A DNA stretch of 64,000 bases. Origin: an uncultured Rhodocyclaceae bacterium. GTDB taxonomy: Bacteria > Pseudomonadota > Gammaproteobacteria > Burkholderiales > Rhodocyclaceae. This document shows, in pieces, positions 14,585 through 23,422 of this stretch. The notes beneath the pieces were generated by a model. That model worked only from the letters and a program-made list of their open reading frames with translations. It made no database searches and was not told where the DNA came from. How positions within the stretch are numbered: position 1 is the stretch's first letter; each line of letters starts with the position of its first letter. The position numbers and the translations under genes are program-made. The stretch is from the NCBI GenBank assembly GCA_907163225.1, contig OU015322.1:1292501-1356500 (forward strand). The letters are read 5' to 3'.

Positions 14585-15430
14585 ATGGCACAAATGATCA
14601 ACACCAATCTGGCTTCCCTGAACGCCCAGCGCAACCTGAATTCCTCGCAGTCTTCGCTGCAAACCTCGCTCCAGCGCCTATCTTCTGGCCTGCGTGTTAA
14701 CAGCGCCAAGGACGACGCAGCTGGCTTGGCCATCGCCGAGCGCATGAACGCCCAAGTCAAAGGCATGAATGTCGCCGTTCGCAACGCCAATGACGGTATC
14801 TCTCTCGCCCAGACGGCGGAAGGCGCCTTGGGCAAAATTGGCGAAAATCTCCAGCGTATGCGTGAATTGGCTGTCCAATCTGCCAATGACTCCAATGGCA
14901 CCAATGACCGCACTTCACTGGACAACGAATTCAAAGCGCTGGCTCTAGAAAACAAACGCGTCATCGACAATACCAAGTTCAACGGCCAGGCATTGTTGTC
15001 GGGCGCAGGCGGTACTGGAGGCGTATTTACTTTCCAGGTTGGTGCTAATACCTCTTCTGACAATCAGGTCAGCATCACGACAACGGACATTGCTACCGCA
15101 ATGGGCACAAACACTCAAGGCGCTGCAGCAACGCTTGGAACCACCGCAGCCACTGCAACCGCTACAATGACCGATATAGATACAGCGATTGATGAAGTTA
15201 CTTCAGCACGCTCATCAATGGGTGCCTCGCAAAATCGGTTTGACGCAGTTATCTCCAATCTGCAAGTATCTTCGGAAAATACCGCAGCCGCCCGTGGCCG
15301 TATCATGGACGCCGACTACGCGACGGAAACCGCCAACCTGAGCCGTACGCAAATTCTGCAGCAAGCAGGTACGGCCATGCTGGCCCAGGCCAACCAACTG
15401 CCGCAGAACGTGCTGTCGCTCCTCAAGTAA
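14585..15430 (+). CDS. fliC: flagellin
   Basis: A 281-residue filament subunit. The N-terminal D0/D1 ([20 protein letters not shown], then [22 protein letters not shown]) and C-terminal D1/D0 ([20 protein letters not shown], ending [10 protein letters not shown]) are strongly conserved. The central variable domain is only about 60-70 residues (Ala/Thr-rich), so the surface-exposed D2/D3 is nearly absent, typical of short betaproteobacterial flagellins. AAGGAG lies before the ATG. It has its own sigma-28 promoter and a terminator, so it is expressed far above the downstream genes. Only one flagellin gene is in the window. Confidence 0.97.
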   Translation: MAQMINTNLASLNAQRNLNSSQSSLQTSLQRLSSGLRVNSAKDDAAGLAIAERMNAQVKGMNVAVRNANDGISLAQTAEGALGKIGENLQRMRELAVQSANDSNGTNDRTSLDNEFKALALENKRVIDNTKFNGQALLSGAGGTGGVFTFQVGANTSSDNQVSITTTDIATAMGTNTQGAAATLGTTAATATATMTDIDTAIDEVTSARSSMGASQNRFDAVISNLQVSSENTAAARGRIMDADYATETANLSRTQILQQAGTAMLAQANQLPQNVLSLLK

Positions 15431-15452
15431 ATCGAAGTCTCTCGACTAGCCT

Positions 15453-15486
15453 AAAGGCGCGGCAGCGATAACGCTACCGCGCCTTT
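15453..15486 (+). terminator. terminator after fliC
   Basis: AAAGGCGCGG (15453-15462) pairs with CCGCGCCTTT (15477-15486), and an inner AGCG/CGCT pair extends the stem. The T tract is short (TTT), so some read-through into flaG-fliD is likely. Confidence 0.75.
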
Positions 15487-15514
15487 GTTCGTGCCGAACA
15501 CGAAAGGAAGCATG

Positions 15515-15880
15515 ATGAACATTGCATCGATTGGCATCACCGGCAACCTGGCAGGCATAGCGCCTGATGCTGCCACCAACAGAGGGACTAGCTCGGAAAC
15601 CCCCGTCCCCATCCAATCCAGCCCAATTCAAGACTTACCCAAGACCGCTCCCGCTTCTCAGGAAGAAGTCAAGGATTCAGTCAAAGCCTTGAACGAACTA
15701 GTTACTTCGCTGAATAGTGATTTGCAGTTCAGCATCGACAAAGATACGGGCAAGACTGTCGTCAAGCTGATCGACCCCGCAACCGACGAAGTCATCAAGC
15801 AAATTCCTTCCGAGGAAATCCTGGCCGTCGCCAAGGCCATCGATCAGCTCAAGGGCGTCTTTATCAAGCAACAAGCGTAA
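15515..15880 (+). CDS. flaG: FlaG family protein
   Basis: A 121-residue protein with a variable N-terminal half and the conserved FlaG C-terminal half (SLNSDLQFSIDKDTGKTVVK, then LIDPATDEVIKQIPSEEIL). FlaG affects filament length in other bacteria by an unclear mechanism. Two adjacent ATGs (15512 and 15515) are possible; the second has better spacing to AGGA. It lies between flagellin and the filament cap, its usual place. Confidence 0.9.
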   Translation: MNIASIGITGNLAGIAPDAATNRGTSSETPVPIQSSPIQDLPKTAPASQEEVKDSVKALNELVTSLNSDLQFSIDKDTGKTVVKLIDPATDEVIKQIPSEEILAVAKAIDQLKGVFIKQQA

Positions 15881-15912
15881 GATACGCGCTGCTTGCAGTC
15901 AGGAGGTAAATC

Positions 15913-17313
15913 ATGGCCACTATTACATCTCTCGGCGCCGGTTCTGGCCTGGATCTGGAATCCTTAGTCACCAAGCTGATGAGTGCAGAAAGCACGCCTC
16001 TGACGACGCTCAAGAAAAAAACGTCGGCCGTCGAAACAAAAATTTCGGCCCTGGGCAAACTGAACAGCGCACTCTCCGCCCTGCAAACGGCCGCCGGCAA
16101 AATGAAGCCGAGCGTAACCCAGTCTGCCAGCGAAAAATTCGCTATCTACACGGCTACGGTGGCCAACACGACGATTGCCAGTGCCTCCGCCACAACGGGC
16201 GCCGTAACTGGCAACTATTCGCTGGAAGTATCCCAACTGGCCGCCAGCCACCAGATCAAATCTGCGGGATTCGCCAGCAGTAGCACCGTAGTGTCGGCTA
16301 CCGGCGGCACATTATCCCTGAGCCTGGGCTCCCTTTCCGGCAACAGCTTTACGGCCAACAGTACGCTTAGCATTGATATTTCCGCCAATGCGACACTGGC
16401 CGATGTACGAAATGCCATTAACAACAAGGGGGCTGGCGTCACTGCCACCATTGTCAATGGCACAGCAGGCGCCCAGCTCGTCCTAACCGGGCCAGAAGGC
16501 AAAGACAACACCATCCAGTTGTCAGGACTCAGCGGGCTAGCTTACGACCCAACGGGCACGGCCACTTCGAACTTCACCAAAATACAACCCCCGCAAGACG
16601 CTGAATTTACGCTGAATGGAATTGCAGCAACCAGCAGCTCAAACAAGGTGAGCGGCAAGATCGATGGCATCACACTGACGCTGACCGCTAAGACCAACGG
16701 CTCGCCGACTACCCTCACCGTTGGCAAGGAAACAGAAACCGAAGCAACCAAGGCGCTGCAGGAGTTCATCACCGCCTACAATTCAGCCAATTCAACGATG
16801 AAGACCCTGGGCGCTTACAACGCCACAACAAAAACATCGGGGGAGCTGCAAGGCAATAGCACCCTGCGCTCGGCAATGTCTTCGCTCCGCGCCCAAGTTT
16901 TCGGCACAACGTCCGGAAGCACCACTTCTGCCTATCAGACGCTCTCCAATATTGGCGTTTCAGTTGGCTCTGACGGCGCCTTGACTCTGGATGGCGCCAA
17001 GTTCAAAGCGGCCATTGCAGCCGATCCGACGGTGGTTTCCAATCTAATTGGCAATGTGGGCAAGGCCTTTGATAGCACCATCAATGGCCTTATCGGCACC
17101 GACGGAACCGTCAAAACGGCCACGGACGGCCTGAGCAAGACTGTAACATCGTACCAAAAACAGCAAGAGCGACTGCAGGATCGCCTAGTCACCATTGAGG
17201 CACGCTACCGCGCCCAGTTTTCTGCGTTGGATACTATGGTTTCAAGCCTGAACGCCAGCGCGAGCTACCTGACCAATTACATCACCAGCCTGAATAACTC
17301 CAAGAACAATTAA
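15913..17313 (+). CDS. fliD: flagellar filament cap protein FliD
   Basis: A 466-residue cap protein that helps flagellin subunits fold into the filament tip. The conserved N-terminus (ITSLGAGSGLDLESLVTKLM) and C-terminus (YRAQFSALDTMVSSLNASAS, then YLTNYI) are present with FliD_N and FliD_C domains around a Thr/Ser-rich middle. AGGAGG lies before the ATG. fliS follows after three bases, so the cap and chaperones are co-translated. Confidence 0.96.
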   Translation: MATITSLGAGSGLDLESLVTKLMSAESTPLTTLKKKTSAVETKISALGKLNSALSALQTAAGKMKPSVTQSASEKFAIYTATVANTTIASASATTGAVTGNYSLEVSQLAASHQIKSAGFASSSTVVSATGGTLSLSLGSLSGNSFTANSTLSIDISANATLADVRNAINNKGAGVTATIVNGTAGAQLVLTGPEGKDNTIQLSGLSGLAYDPTGTATSNFTKIQPPQDAEFTLNGIAATSSSNKVSGKIDGITLTLTAKTNGSPTTLTVGKETETEATKALQEFITAYNSANSTMKTLGAYNATTKTSGELQGNSTLRSAMSSLRAQVFGTTSGSTTSAYQTLSNIGVSVGSDGALTLDGAKFKAAIAADPTVVSNLIGNVGKAFDSTINGLIGTDGTVKTATDGLSKTVTSYQKQQERLQDRLVTIEARYRAQFSALDTMVSSLNASASYLTNYITSLNNSKNN

Positions 17314-17316
17314 TCA

Positions 17317-17715
17317 ATGTTTGGACGAACTGCCAATCCATTGGCGGCCTATGGCGCCGCCAGCCTAGATGCAAAAGTTAACTCTGCATCGCCTCACGAA
17401 TTAATCATCTTGCTGTTTGATGGTGCAGAAAACGCAATTTCGGTTGCTAAACTGCATATTCAACAAGGGGATATAGAGCGCAAAGGACAGCTACTATCGA
17501 AAGCCATTGACATTATTGGTAACGGCCTGAAAGCAAGCCTGAACCTTGAAGACGGTGGCCAACTGGCACAGCAACTTGCCGCGCTGTACGACTATATGAT
17601 TCGACGCCTGGTTTCAGCCAATCTTGAAAACAACCCCGCAATTTTGGATGAAGTTCTGGGACTGTTAACAGAAATACACTCCGCGTGGACTGAAATAAAG
17701 CCAGAGAATCAATAA
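17317..17715 (+). CDS. fliS: flagellin export chaperone FliS
   Basis: A 132-residue helical cytoplasmic protein that binds the flagellin C-terminus and stops early polymerisation. The N-terminal signature (NPLAAYGAASLDAKVNSASP, then HELIILLFDGAENAI) and the YDYMIRRLVSANL segment are typical. It starts three bases after fliD and is followed four bases later by fliT. Confidence 0.95.
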   Translation: MFGRTANPLAAYGAASLDAKVNSASPHELIILLFDGAENAISVAKLHIQQGDIERKGQLLSKAIDIIGNGLKASLNLEDGGQLAQQLAALYDYMIRRLVSANLENNPAILDEVLGLLTEIHSAWTEIKPENQ

Positions 17716-17719
17716 CGTC

Positions 17720-18004
17720 ATGGCTTCCTTCCTCGACCTGCTGGAACAATCGGAGCAACTGACAGCCAGTATGCTAACGGCCGCCAAAGTTGAGGATTGG
17801 GAAACAGTCGCCAGCCAGGAACGAGAACGCCGAGGGTTGCTTGTTGGAATAACCGAAGGCAACAAGGGATTTGAGTACCGGCAAAGAATTCAGCGGCTAC
17901 TTGATACTTCGTTGCAAATCGCGGCGCTCGCGGGTCGTCGACGTGAGGAAATTGCCGAATTACTGTCGATATTCGAAATACACTCGCCCAATGCTGAACA
18001 ATGA
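17720..18004 (+). CDS. fliT: FliT-like flagellar chaperone
   Basis: A 94-residue helical protein with the weakly conserved FliT pattern (FLDLLEQSEQLTASMLTAAK, then WETVASQERERRGLL). FliT binds FliD and, in enterobacteria, the FlhDC regulator. Assignment rests mainly on position, length and this N-terminal pattern. Confidence 0.8.
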   Translation: MASFLDLLEQSEQLTASMLTAAKVEDWETVASQERERRGLLVGITEGNKGFEYRQRIQRLLDTSLQIAALAGRRREEIAELLSIFEIHSPNAEQ

Positions 18005-18131
18005 TCTTCGCGTATGTCTCCAGCGGGATCTGGCGCGCGACGTGATTACGATGGACGGCCTGAGGCAAAGGCGTGAGATGTTTTGGGCTGTTGATTTCGA
18101 AACCGCCACCAGCCGCCTAAGCGCCATATGA
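17991..18131 (+). CDS. possible 46-residue protein between fliT and fliK-like gene
   Basis: A short frame from ATG 17991 to TGA 18131. It overlaps the end of fliT by 14 bases and its stop overlaps the ATG of the next gene (ATATGA), the tight packing of a real operon. The product (starting MLNNDLRVCLQRDLARDVIT) is charged and soluble. No recognisable family and no strong ribosome binding site, so it may be chance. Confidence 0.35.
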   Translation: MLNNDLRVCLQRDLARDVITMDGLRQRREMFWAVDFETATSRLSAI

Positions 18132-19252
18132 TCCCCCCCGACGTCGCGAGCGCACTGCGGCTTCAACTGCCGGACCAGGCAAAAATTGCTGCCCAGCAGC
18201 CGCAGAACCAGCCGGTTGCCGCTGCACAGCAGATCTCTGATGCGTTAAGCGAGATGGTTCCCGGCCAACGCATCCTGGCCGAAATACAGGCGCTCATGCC
18301 CAACGGCACCTATCGCGCCACCGTGGGCCAGCGCGACATCACCTTGGCCTTGCCATTCGCTGCAAAACAAGGGGATACGCTGGAGCTTGAAGTCCAGGAA
18401 AGCGATGGGAAGCTGACCCTTGCCTTCGTCACAAACCGTACAGAAAACGAGAGCAAGGCCGCATCGCAGGCATCGGTATCAACGTCTTTAAGCACAACCG
18501 GCAAGCTGATCGGACAACTGATCGGCGAATCCGCGGGCAACGGCAAACAACCCGCGCCACTAGCATTGAATGGCAGCCAGCCACTGGTTGCGACAATGCC
18601 GGAGGATGGCGCTACTTTGGCGCCTATTCTGAAGCAGGCGCTGACTCAAAGCGGCATGTTCTATGAGGCGCACCAGGCGCGCTGGGTAGCTGGCGAACTC
18701 CCCACCGAAGCCCTCAAGCAGGAGCCACAGGGCAAGTTTCCGCTCGCCCAGACGATTGCTGCGGTCAACGAGCAAAATGTGCCAAAAAGCAATGCCTTGC
18801 CTTCGGCTGAACAATCGAACAACGCCAGCCAAACACTCGCGTCGCGCCTGGATGCTTCAGGAACCAGCCCCGTTCCCCGCGAATTGGTGCCCATGGTTCA
18901 GCAGCAACTGGATGGGCTGGCCAATCAGAATTTTGCCTGGCAAGGCCAAGTCTGGCCGGGCCAGCAAATGCGCTGGGAAATTGGCGAGGATCGGGATAGC
19001 TCGCGCTCGCAAGGCGACGACGATACCCAGCGCTGGCAGACTCGACTCAAACTGTCGCTCCCCGTGCTTGGTGATATCGACATCGCGCTCAGCCTGCGGG
19101 CTGGCGGCGAAGTCGGGCTGACGGTCTCAGCCGACTCCGAAGCCAGCGAAACACGCTTGCGCAATGAAATACAGCAGTTGCGCAAGCAGTTTGAAGCAGC
19201 CGGCCTGAATTTAACCGAGCTACAGGTTCAGCATGGCGAAACCGCCGAGTGA
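18128..19252 (+). CDS. second FliK-like hook-length control protein
   Basis: A 374-residue protein. The N-terminal two thirds are Gln/Ala/Ser-rich and low-complexity, as in FliK rulers. The C-terminal region (about 285-372) contains the Flg_hook-type domain: LKLSLPVLGDIDIALSLRAG, then RLRNEIQQLRKQFEAAGLNL. It is distinct from the canonical FliK at 28821-29843. It overlaps by 20 bases with the next gene, an FlhB C-terminal-domain paralogue, so the two encode both sides of a substrate-specificity switch. It may control the switch together with, or in place of, FliK under some conditions. Confidence 0.8.
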   Translation: MIPPDVASALRLQLPDQAKIAAQQPQNQPVAAAQQISDALSEMVPGQRILAEIQALMPNGTYRATVGQRDITLALPFAAKQGDTLELEVQESDGKLTLAFVTNRTENESKAASQASVSTSLSTTGKLIGQLIGESAGNGKQPAPLALNGSQPLVATMPEDGATLAPILKQALTQSGMFYEAHQARWVAGELPTEALKQEPQGKFPLAQTIAAVNEQNVPKSNALPSAEQSNNASQTLASRLDASGTSPVPRELVPMVQQQLDGLANQNFAWQGQVWPGQQMRWEIGEDRDSSRSQGDDDTQRWQTRLKLSLPVLGDIDIALSLRAGGEVGLTVSADSEASETRLRNEIQQLRKQFEAAGLNLTELQVQHGETAE

Positions 19253-19526
19253 CCTGACCCGCGAGGCCATCGCCCTCGCCTACAGCCAGACCGATGCGGC
19301 ACCACGCGTGGTGGCCAGGGGAAAAGGTCTGGTCGCCGAGCAGATCATCGCCCGCGCCAAGGAGCATGGCGTCTACGTCCATGAGTCGCCCGAACTGGTT
19401 GCACTATTAACCCAAGTCAATATCGACGAACACATTCCGCCGCAACTGTACATGGCGATTGCCGAGTTACTGGCCTGGCTCTACCGCATCGAACACGGTG
19501 GCACACCGACGCAAGCGCCCATTTGA
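19233..19526 (+). CDS. FlhB C-terminal domain paralogue (FlhX-like)
   Basis: A 97-residue cytoplasmic protein aligned along its length with the C-terminal domain of FlhB (VVARGKGLVAEQIIARAKEH, then HESPELVALL and LYMAIAELLAWLYRI). The autocleavage motif Asn-Pro-Thr-His found in FlhB is absent: the protein starts just after that point, resembling the cleaved C-terminal fragment. Free-standing proteins of this type can substitute for the FlhB C-terminal piece in other bacteria. Co-translated with the preceding FliK-like protein. Confidence 0.85.
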   Translation: MAKPPSDLTREAIALAYSQTDAAPRVVARGKGLVAEQIIARAKEHGVYVHESPELVALLTQVNIDEHIPPQLYMAIAELLAWLYRIEHGGTPTQAPI

Positions 19527-19594
19527 GTTTCATGCACTGACGGCCGCCGTCATGATGGTTTACCATGACGAAATCCGCTTACTGATTGCCCTGC

Positions 19595-20389
19595 ATGTCC
19601 TCAAGCATCGAAGAACTGCCCGCGCCGGATTTTGAAATCGACCATCCGGATGACTACGCCCAGTACTTTCTGGGCAATCCCCGTGAAATTTCCTTTTATC
19701 TCAACCTGCTGGTCAAACGCGGCAGTTTGGTCACGGCGCACATTGACGACGGCAAACTGTTTTTTCTCACGGCGATTGTTGCGGTCGACGGTGAAAAAGG
19801 CGAAATTTTCATTGATCCGGCCCAAGCCGAAGCCCTCAACGCCGCGGCAGGGGCTGCACGCCAGATCACACTTGTCGCCAATCTCGACCGCGTCAAAATC
19901 CAGCTCCGGTTGACCGGGCTTCGTGAATCGCAATTTGACGGGCGGCGAGCCCTATCAACAGGCATTCCAGCCACGATGCTACGCCTTCAGCGCAGGGAAT
20001 TTTTCCGCCTGGAACCGCCACTGATCAGCCCGATCGGCTGCCAGATTGCCATCGAACAGTTTGCTGGCAGCGTAAAAACTTTCGAGCCAAAAGTGGCCGA
20101 CATCAGTGGCGGCGGCATCAGCCTGACAGCACCGACGAACCTGGCAGAAGCCTGTCAACCGGACACCCTGTTCAAGGACTGCCGACTGGATCTTCCCGGC
20201 GAGGGTGTCCTGCTGGTCAACCTGCGGGTCAGAAAAATGGTGGAGATTTCAGCCAACACCGGCATCCACAATCTGCGGATCGGCTGCGAATTCGTTGGTT
20301 TGCCGGGCACCCGGCTGGCGATGATCGAGCGCTACATCACGCGCATCGAGCGCGAGCGCAAGGCCCGCGACTCAGGGTTGGCCGATTAG
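19595..20389 (+). CDS. ycgR: flagellar brake protein YcgR (PilZ domain)
   Basis: A 264-residue two-domain protein. The N-terminal YcgR domain (NPREISFYLNLLVKRGSLVT, then FLTAIVAVD) is followed by a PilZ domain with both c-di-GMP binding motifs: RREFFR, and DISGGGISL. When bound to c-di-GMP such proteins slow the flagellar motor through FliG/MotA. ATG 19595 is preferred to an upstream TTG. It is convergent with fliE, overlapping its stop region by four bases. The diguanylate cyclase at 12580 is a plausible source of ligand. Confidence 0.92.
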   Translation: MSSSIEELPAPDFEIDHPDDYAQYFLGNPREISFYLNLLVKRGSLVTAHIDDGKLFFLTAIVAVDGEKGEIFIDPAQAEALNAAAGAARQITLVANLDRVKIQLRLTGLRESQFDGRRALSTGIPATMLRLQRREFFRLEPPLISPIGCQIAIEQFAGSVKTFEPKVADISGGGISLTAPTNLAEACQPDTLFKDCRLDLPGEGVLLVNLRVRKMVEISANTGIHNLRIGCEFVGLPGTRLAMIERYITRIERERKARDSGLAD

Positions 20390-20706
20390 ACCTGAATATT
20401 CATCACGTCCTGGTAGGCCGAGACGATCTTGTTGCGTACCTGAACCATTTCCTGGAAGGAAACGCTGGCCGTCTGCAAGGCGATCATCACTTCGTGCAGA
20501 TTCTGGGTCGTATCGCCAGCGGCAAGTTTTTCCGCCATCCGCTCGGACTGCTGCTGCGTCTGATTGACCTTGTCAATGGAGCCTTGCAAAATTTGGGCGA
20601 AATCGGCACCGCCGACTGCCGGCGCACTCTCTGCCGCCTTGCCGGAAGCCTGCGCCGCAGTCGTCCGCAGCGCGCTCAACATTTGTTCGATTCCTAGCGT
20701 ATCCAT
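20386..20706 (-). CDS. fliE: flagellar hook-basal body protein FliE
   Basis: A 106-residue rod-MS ring junction protein. The conserved C-terminus (DTTQNLHEVMIALQTASVSF, then QEMVQVRNKIVSAYQDVMNI) is complete. AGGAG precedes the ATG. It is unusual that fliE is alone and opposite to fliF, not first in the fliFGHIJ unit. A sigma-54-type promoter lies 30 bases upstream. Confidence 0.96.
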   Translation of the reverse strand: MDTLGIEQMLSALRTTAAQASGKAAESAPAVGGADFAQILQGSIDKVNQTQQQSERMAEKLAAGDTTQNLHEVMIALQTASVSFQEMVQVRNKIVSAYQDVMNIQV

Positions 20707-20735
20707 TTTCAGCTCCTAAAACACGAGGATTTACA

Positions 20736-20751
20736 AGCAATTCCCAGGCCA
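20736..20751 (-). promoter_or_regulatory. sigma-54 promoter of fliE
   Basis: The minus strand reads TGGCCTGGGAATTGCT, with GG and GC exactly ten bases apart, close to the sigma-54 consensus TGGCACG-N4-TTGCT. It lies between fliE and flrC, whose product is the expected sigma-54 activator. Confidence 0.75.
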
Positions 20752-20754
20752 GAA

Positions 20755-22125
20755 TCAGTCCTGAAGATACCCTTCGTCCCGATACTGCTGTAACTTGTAA
20801 CGCAAAGTCCGCTCGGAAATCCCCAGCCGCTCAATCGCCTTCTTGCGCGAACCACCTACCTCGGCCAAGGTGGCCAGAATATGGTCGCGCTCCAAGTCTT
20901 TCATATTATCGGCTTTTTTGGCCGGCTCAGCGAAGGCGGTGACCGGCAAGACTTCCGCAGCCATCGGCGCCGCAGCCTGAATGTCAGCGCCCGCGCGCGG
21001 CACAATGTGCAATACCTCCGGCCCGATTTGATTGCCCGTCGCCATGATCAGCGCCCGCTGAATCACATTCTCCAACTCCCGGACATTACCCGGCCAAGAG
21101 TGGGCAGCCAGTACGGCTTCAGCCGCTGGCGTCAGTAACATGCCGGTCCGCCCAAAGCGCCCGCCGTGCTCGACGACAAAATGGCGGGCTATGGCGACGA
21201 TATCCTCCCTGCGCTGGCGCAAGGCGGGGATCGCCACCGGAAAAACACTGAGCCGGTAATACAAATCCTCGCGAAAGACGCCCTTGGCAACCGCCTCAAG
21301 CATGTCGCGATTGGACGTAGCAACAATCCGGATATTCAGCGCTACCGGCTTCTTGCCACCCACCCGCTCAACCTCGCGCTCCTGAAGCACGCGCAGCAAT
21401 TTTGCCTGCAGTCCCATCGGCATTTCGGTTACTTCGTCGAGCAGCAAAGTCCCGTCCTGTGCCTGCTCGAACTTGCCGGCCTGAGCCTGCTGCGCTCCGG
21501 TAAATGCGCCTTTTTCGTAACCAAACAAGGTCGCTTCAAGCAGGCTGTCGGGAATAGCCGCACAGTTGATGGCGACAAAAGGCCCCGCCTTGCGTGCCGA
21601 CTGACGGTGAATAAAGCGAGCAACCACTTCCTTGCCAACGCCGGACTCTCCGGTGAGGAGAACCGTCGCATCGGTCTGCGCCACACGCTGGGCGATCGCA
21701 AACAGCTCACGGCTGGCCGGGTCAATCGAAATAACCCCGTCGTCGCCATCCGTTCCCGGCAATTCATATTTATTGATATGTGCCAACAGCGCCTGCGGCT
21801 CGAACGGCTTGAGCAGAAAGTCACAGGCCCCAGAGCGCATGGCATCAACCGCCTTCTCCACCTCGGCGTAGGCCGTCATCAGCACCACCGGCAGGTGGGG
21901 CAAACGCGCACGAATTTCCTTGAGCAGCGTAATGCCATCCATCGGCATCATGCGGACATCGCTGACCACGATTGAAAATGCCTGCTCACCCAGCGCCTTG
22001 AGCGCCGCCTCGCCACCATCGACCGCGACGTAAGGGCGACCGGCCAGCTCCAGCGTATCGCCAATGGCCTCACGCAAGCTGGGGTCATCTTCAACGACCA
22101 GAATCGGCAAACTGTGTTCTGCCAT
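20755..22125 (-). CDS. flrC: sigma-54-dependent flagellar response regulator FlrC/FleR
   Basis: A 456-residue NtrC-type activator. The receiver domain (phosphorylation Asp in VVSDVRMMPMDG) is followed by the AAA+ domain with Walker A GESGVGKE, the sigma-54 contact loop GAFTGA and Walker B-like LLLDEV, then a Fis-type helix-turn-helix (KKAIERLGISERTLRYKLQQ). It should activate the mid-class flagellar promoters found before fliE, fliK and flgB. The ATG at 22125 is chosen, one base after the kinase stop; an upstream GTG also exists. No flrA/fleQ gene is in the window. Confidence 0.93.
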   Translation of the reverse strand: MAEHSLPILVVEDDPSLREAIGDTLELAGRPYVAVDGGEAALKALGEQAFSIVVSDVRMMPMDGITLLKEIRARLPHLPVVLMTAYAEVEKAVDAMRSGACDFLLKPFEPQALLAHINKYELPGTDGDDGVISIDPASRELFAIAQRVAQTDATVLLTGESGVGKEVVARFIHRQSARKAGPFVAINCAAIPDSLLEATLFGYEKGAFTGAQQAQAGKFEQAQDGTLLLDEVTEMPMGLQAKLLRVLQEREVERVGGKKPVALNIRIVATSNRDMLEAVAKGVFREDLYYRLSVFPVAIPALRQRREDIVAIARHFVVEHGGRFGRTGMLLTPAAEAVLAAHSWPGNVRELENVIQRALIMATGNQIGPEVLHIVPRAGADIQAAAPMAAEVLPVTAFAEPAKKADNMKDLERDHILATLAEVGGSRKKAIERLGISERTLRYKLQQYRDEGYLQD

Positions 22126-22126
22126 G

Positions 22127-23314
22127 TTATTCAGTTCCACTCTCTGCCGGGCCGACCGGCAAGGTCATGACAAACTCGGCGCCGTCGCCGGGTTCGGAAA
22201 AAAGCTCGATCGCGCCGCCATGCGCCCGCGCCACGCCCAGAGCAATGGCCAACCCAAGGCCGGTGCCTTGCCCTTTGGTGGTAAAAAACGGTTCAAAAAT
22301 TCGTGACTGGGTTTCACGGGCGATACCCGGGCCGCTATCGCGCACGCCAATGGCCAGCAAATCGCCGCGGCAATTGCCGGACAGGCAAATTTTGCCGCCT
22401 GCCGGCGTTGCCTGCATGGCGTTCTCCAGCAAATTGACCAGCGCCCCAAAAAGCGATTTCCGGCTGCCGACGATTATTGCCCCTTCACAAGCGTCGACCG
22501 TGGAAAAAGCCAATCCATGGTCCCGCATCAGTGGCTCGACAGTTTGGGCGGCCTCTGCCAGCAGATCACTGGCTTCAACAACATCCCGCCCGATGCTTTC
22601 GCCGCGAGCAAAGAGCAGTACATCCTGAATCAAACGCTCAAGCCGGCGCAATTGCCCGGTGGCCTTTTCCGAGAAACGGGCGCGCATTTCGTCCGGCACG
22701 CCGGGCTGACCGAGATTGGACGTGTGAAGCAGCGCCGCAGCGAGTGGCGTACGCAGCTGATGCGCCAGGGAAGCGGCCATTTCACCCATCGCAGCCAGAC
22801 GCTGATTGCGCTCGAGATCAGTCTTCATCTGGTGCGCTGCCGTCACGTCGTGAATCAGCAATATTTTCCCGCTGGCGGAAGGCAAGGCGCTTTCGGCAAT
22901 GGATACCCGACGATCCCGAAGCAGCCATTCGCCGACCGTCAGCGTCGGGACCAGACTGCCGCGCGCCACGTCCCCCCAATGCCGCCCTACCAACTCAGCC
23001 CCCAAAAGAGCCACCGCAGCGGGGTTGACCGCCACAACAACGGCCGCCGCATCGAGCAGGACAACGCCAGCCGGCAAGGCATCAAGCAGGGACGACAAGC
23101 GCTCGGACAGCGCTTCTTTTTCCTGATACTGGCGGCGCAACTCGCCGTTGGCGACAGCCAGCTCTTCGGTCAGTGAAGCGGCACGCACCTGCAGCGCTTC
23201 ATAGGCCTGGGTCAATTCGGCCGAAACCTGATTGAACATGGCAAACGCGCGCTGCAGTTCGGCGGCTTTGGTGTCGGAATCTGAGGTCACAGGATTGTCT
23301 TGCACGGCTTCCAA
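22127..23314 (-). CDS. flrB: flagellar sensor histidine kinase FlrB/FleS
   Basis: A 395-residue soluble kinase with no membrane segment. A coiled-coil (about 20-70) precedes a PAS domain (about 75-160). The dimerisation H-box is SLAHQLRTPLAAALL, and the ATPase has NLLENAMQATPAGG (N box), DSGPGI (G1) and FTTKGQGTGLGLAIA (F and G2). It phosphorylates the FlrC protein encoded immediately downstream. Transcribed divergently from fliF. Confidence 0.92.
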   Translation of the reverse strand: MEAVQDNPVTSDSDTKAAELQRAFAMFNQVSAELTQAYEALQVRAASLTEELAVANGELRRQYQEKEALSERLSSLLDALPAGVVLLDAAAVVVAVNPAAVALLGAELVGRHWGDVARGSLVPTLTVGEWLLRDRRVSIAESALPSASGKILLIHDVTAAHQMKTDLERNQRLAAMGEMAASLAHQLRTPLAAALLHTSNLGQPGVPDEMRARFSEKATGQLRRLERLIQDVLLFARGESIGRDVVEASDLLAEAAQTVEPLMRDHGLAFSTVDACEGAIIVGSRKSLFGALVNLLENAMQATPAGGKICLSGNCRGDLLAIGVRDSGPGIARETQSRIFEPFFTTKGQGTGLGLAIALGVARAHGGAIELFSEPGDGAEFVMTLPVGPAESGTE

Positions 23315-23422
23315 AGAAAAAGACAGGGTGAATTTAGCGCGGGTAATAGTAGAATATTTCTAGGATAATTTGGCTTCTCGATTGATTCTTCTTCTGTTTC
23401 ACCGCAATTTGACCGGCTATTG

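Noticed and set aside
18128..19252. Naming this gene simply fliK
   Set aside because: The canonical fliK lies at 28821-29843 at the head of fliLMNOPQR; this gene is kept as a FliK-like paralogue.
21166..21975. A 269-codon plus-strand frame within flrC
   Set aside because: Antisense shadow of the AAA+ domain of the response regulator.
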